From Bacillus sp. SLBN-46 (GTDB lineage: Bacteria > Bacillota > Bacilli > Bacillales > Cytobacillaceae), in NCBI RefSeq assembly GCF_031453555.1, contig NZ_JAVIZM010000001.1:4161001-4225000 (forward strand): a stretch of 64,000 nt of DNA, in the 5' to 3' direction. The translations under genes and the position numbers were made by a program. Positions 63,145 to 64,000 of this stretch are shown piece after piece. Numbering within the stretch: the stretch's first letter is position 1; every line of letters starts with the position of its first letter. The notes under the pieces are model-generated. The model saw nothing but the letters and a program-made list of their open reading frames with translations, searched no databases and had not been told where the DNA came from.

Positions 63145-64000
63145 GCTGTCACCTCACTCTCTACTCTATTTTCAATCTGCTGGCGTAAAAATTGTTCCTT
63201 ATACCACCCGTCTTTTTCTAAAAGCTGTTCATGTGTTCCTTCTTCGATAATTCGGCCTTCGTCCAAGACTAAAATATGATCGGCATGCTGTACTGCTGAC
63301 ATTCGATGAGTAGTAATAATGGTCGTTTTTTCTTGTCTAACTTTACGAATATTCTCAATGATTCTTTTTTCCGTTTTTGCATCTACCGCAGACAAGGAAT
63401 CATCAAGAATAAGAATTTCTGGATTTCTAATTAATGCCCTCGCAATTGATATCCTTTGTTTTTGCCCACCAGATAAAGCCACTCCTTTTTCACCAACAAG
63501 AGTATTGAGACCTTCAGGAAGCATGTCTAAGTCTTTACGAAAGGCAGCTAAATCTATAGCTGTTTCTAAATCTTTCTCACTCGCCTCGCGTCTTCCAAAA
63601 AGGATATTTTCTCTCACACTTTTTGAAAAAAGCACATGATCCTGAGGCACATAGCCTATCCAATGCCGAATCTGGTTAAGTGTTTGTTGCTCTAACGAAA
63701 TATCGGATATGGACAACTCCCCTGATCCTAATGGGTATTGCCTTAATAATTGTTTAATAAAAGTGGTCTTTCCGCTACCCGTTTTCCCAACGATCCCTAA
63801 TGTTTGCCCTTGGAACAGCTGAACATTTACATTGATAAGATTATTCTCCTTAGAAGATGGATAACGGAAGGTAACCTCTTTATAGTCAATTCGACTAGGT
63901 TCTGATACTTCAACCGCTTTAACTGGATTTTCCACATCCTCTTTGTAACTGAGAGTCTCATTAACACGATCTAGCGAGGCATTTCCACGCTGCATGACAT
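63141..64000 (-). CDS. bmrC: Heterodimeric ABC multidrug exporter subunit BmrC (YheI), N-terminus outside window
   Basis: About 286 residues of the C-terminal ATPase domain are present and the frame stays open to the window edge. Walker A is VGKTGSGKTTFI, the signature ALSGGQKQRISIARAL and Walker B ILILDDSLSAVD. The residue after the Walker B Asp is Asp, not the catalytic Glu, which marks the degenerate site of heterodimeric exporters. BmrD carries the canonical Glu. The membrane part lies beyond 64000. Confidence 0.92.
   Translation of the reverse strand, partial: VMQRGNASLDRVNETLSYKEDVENPVKAVEVSEPSRIDYKEVTFRYPSSKENNLINVNVQLFQGQTLGIVGKTGSGKTTFIKQLLRQYPLGSGELSISDISLEQQTLNQIRHWIGYVPQDHVLFSKSVRENILFGRREASEKDLETAIDLAAFRKDLDMLPEGLNTLVGEKGVALSGGQKQRISIARALIRNPEILILDDSLSAVDAKTEKRIIENIRKVRQEKTTIITTHRMSAVQHADHILVLDEGRIIEEGTHEQLLEKDGWYKEQFLRQQIENRVESEVTA

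Overview
The window comes from an endospore-forming, low-GC Bacillaceae bacterium (Bacillus sensu lato). It carries gerP, sspB-type, yheC/yheD, yhaL and yjcZ spore genes, and comK, ecsABC, hpr/scoC, prsA, trpP and a hemEHY cluster. Gene order closely follows the yhe-yha-yhf-yhg-yhj part of the Bacillus subtilis chromosome, with local rearrangements. No tRNA, rRNA, prophage, insertion sequence or CRISPR array was seen. The identifications rest on recognised protein motifs and recalled B. subtilis homologues, because no database search could be run.

Layout. 1-1.1 kb: end of the gerP spore-germination operon. 1.1-8.4 kb: addB-addA recombination nuclease, with addA broken by one extra base in an A5 run. 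8.5-12.4 kb: signal peptidase, TVP38 membrane protein, LCP cell-wall ligase, yhjD, and comK divergent from an IDEAL-domain gene, with a near-consensus CodY box between them. 12.5-19.3 kb: M48 protease, azlCD, a FadR-box-controlled acyl-CoA ligase/enoyl-CoA hydratase unit, lipoate ligase and an MBL-fold protein. 19.4-26.4 kb: yhgE with two operator-like sites, hemY-hemH-hemE and a heme monooxygenase. 26.5-27.0 kb: an array of 52-bp palindromic repeats. 27.1-30.6 kb: permease, PAP2 phosphatase, amidohydrolase. 30.6-33.3 kb: ecsA-ecsB-ecsC. 33.4-33.9 kb: a candidate structured non-coding RNA. 33.9-38.5 kb: hit, trpP with a TRAP site, hpr, yhaI, two YjcZ peptides, prsA and yhaL. 38.6-43.9 kb: yhaO-yhaN-yhaM nuclease/ATPase operon. 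44-49.5 kb: yhzD, yhaR, an acyl-CoA synthetase, hemZ and yhaX. 49.7-55.6 kb: yheA, four tandem YheC/YheD ATP-grasp genes, yheE. 55.7-57.8 kb: yxkF-msmX. 57.9-64 kb: zinc-ribbon protein, SASP, fumC, a dispersed Bacillus repeat, yheG, and the bmrC-bmrD exporter that runs off the window.

How the genes fit together. Three themes recur. Heme synthesis and breakdown: hemE, hemH, hemY, hemZ and hmoB. Fatty-acid activation and beta-oxidation: two acyl-CoA ligases and two enoyl-CoA hydratases. Transition-state and secretion control: comK, hpr, ecsABC, prsA and a signal peptidase. Several regulatory sites can be read directly: FadR, CodY, TRAP, twin TetR-type operators, and three perfect palindromes of unknown partner.

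The strongest candidate for something undescribed is the 33.46-33.87 kb element between ecsA and hit. It has an 11-bp perfect closing stem, three copies of a GAGGTGT box, two copies of a GGGGATGG box at an identical 62-nt offset, and an intrinsic terminator directly after the closing stem.
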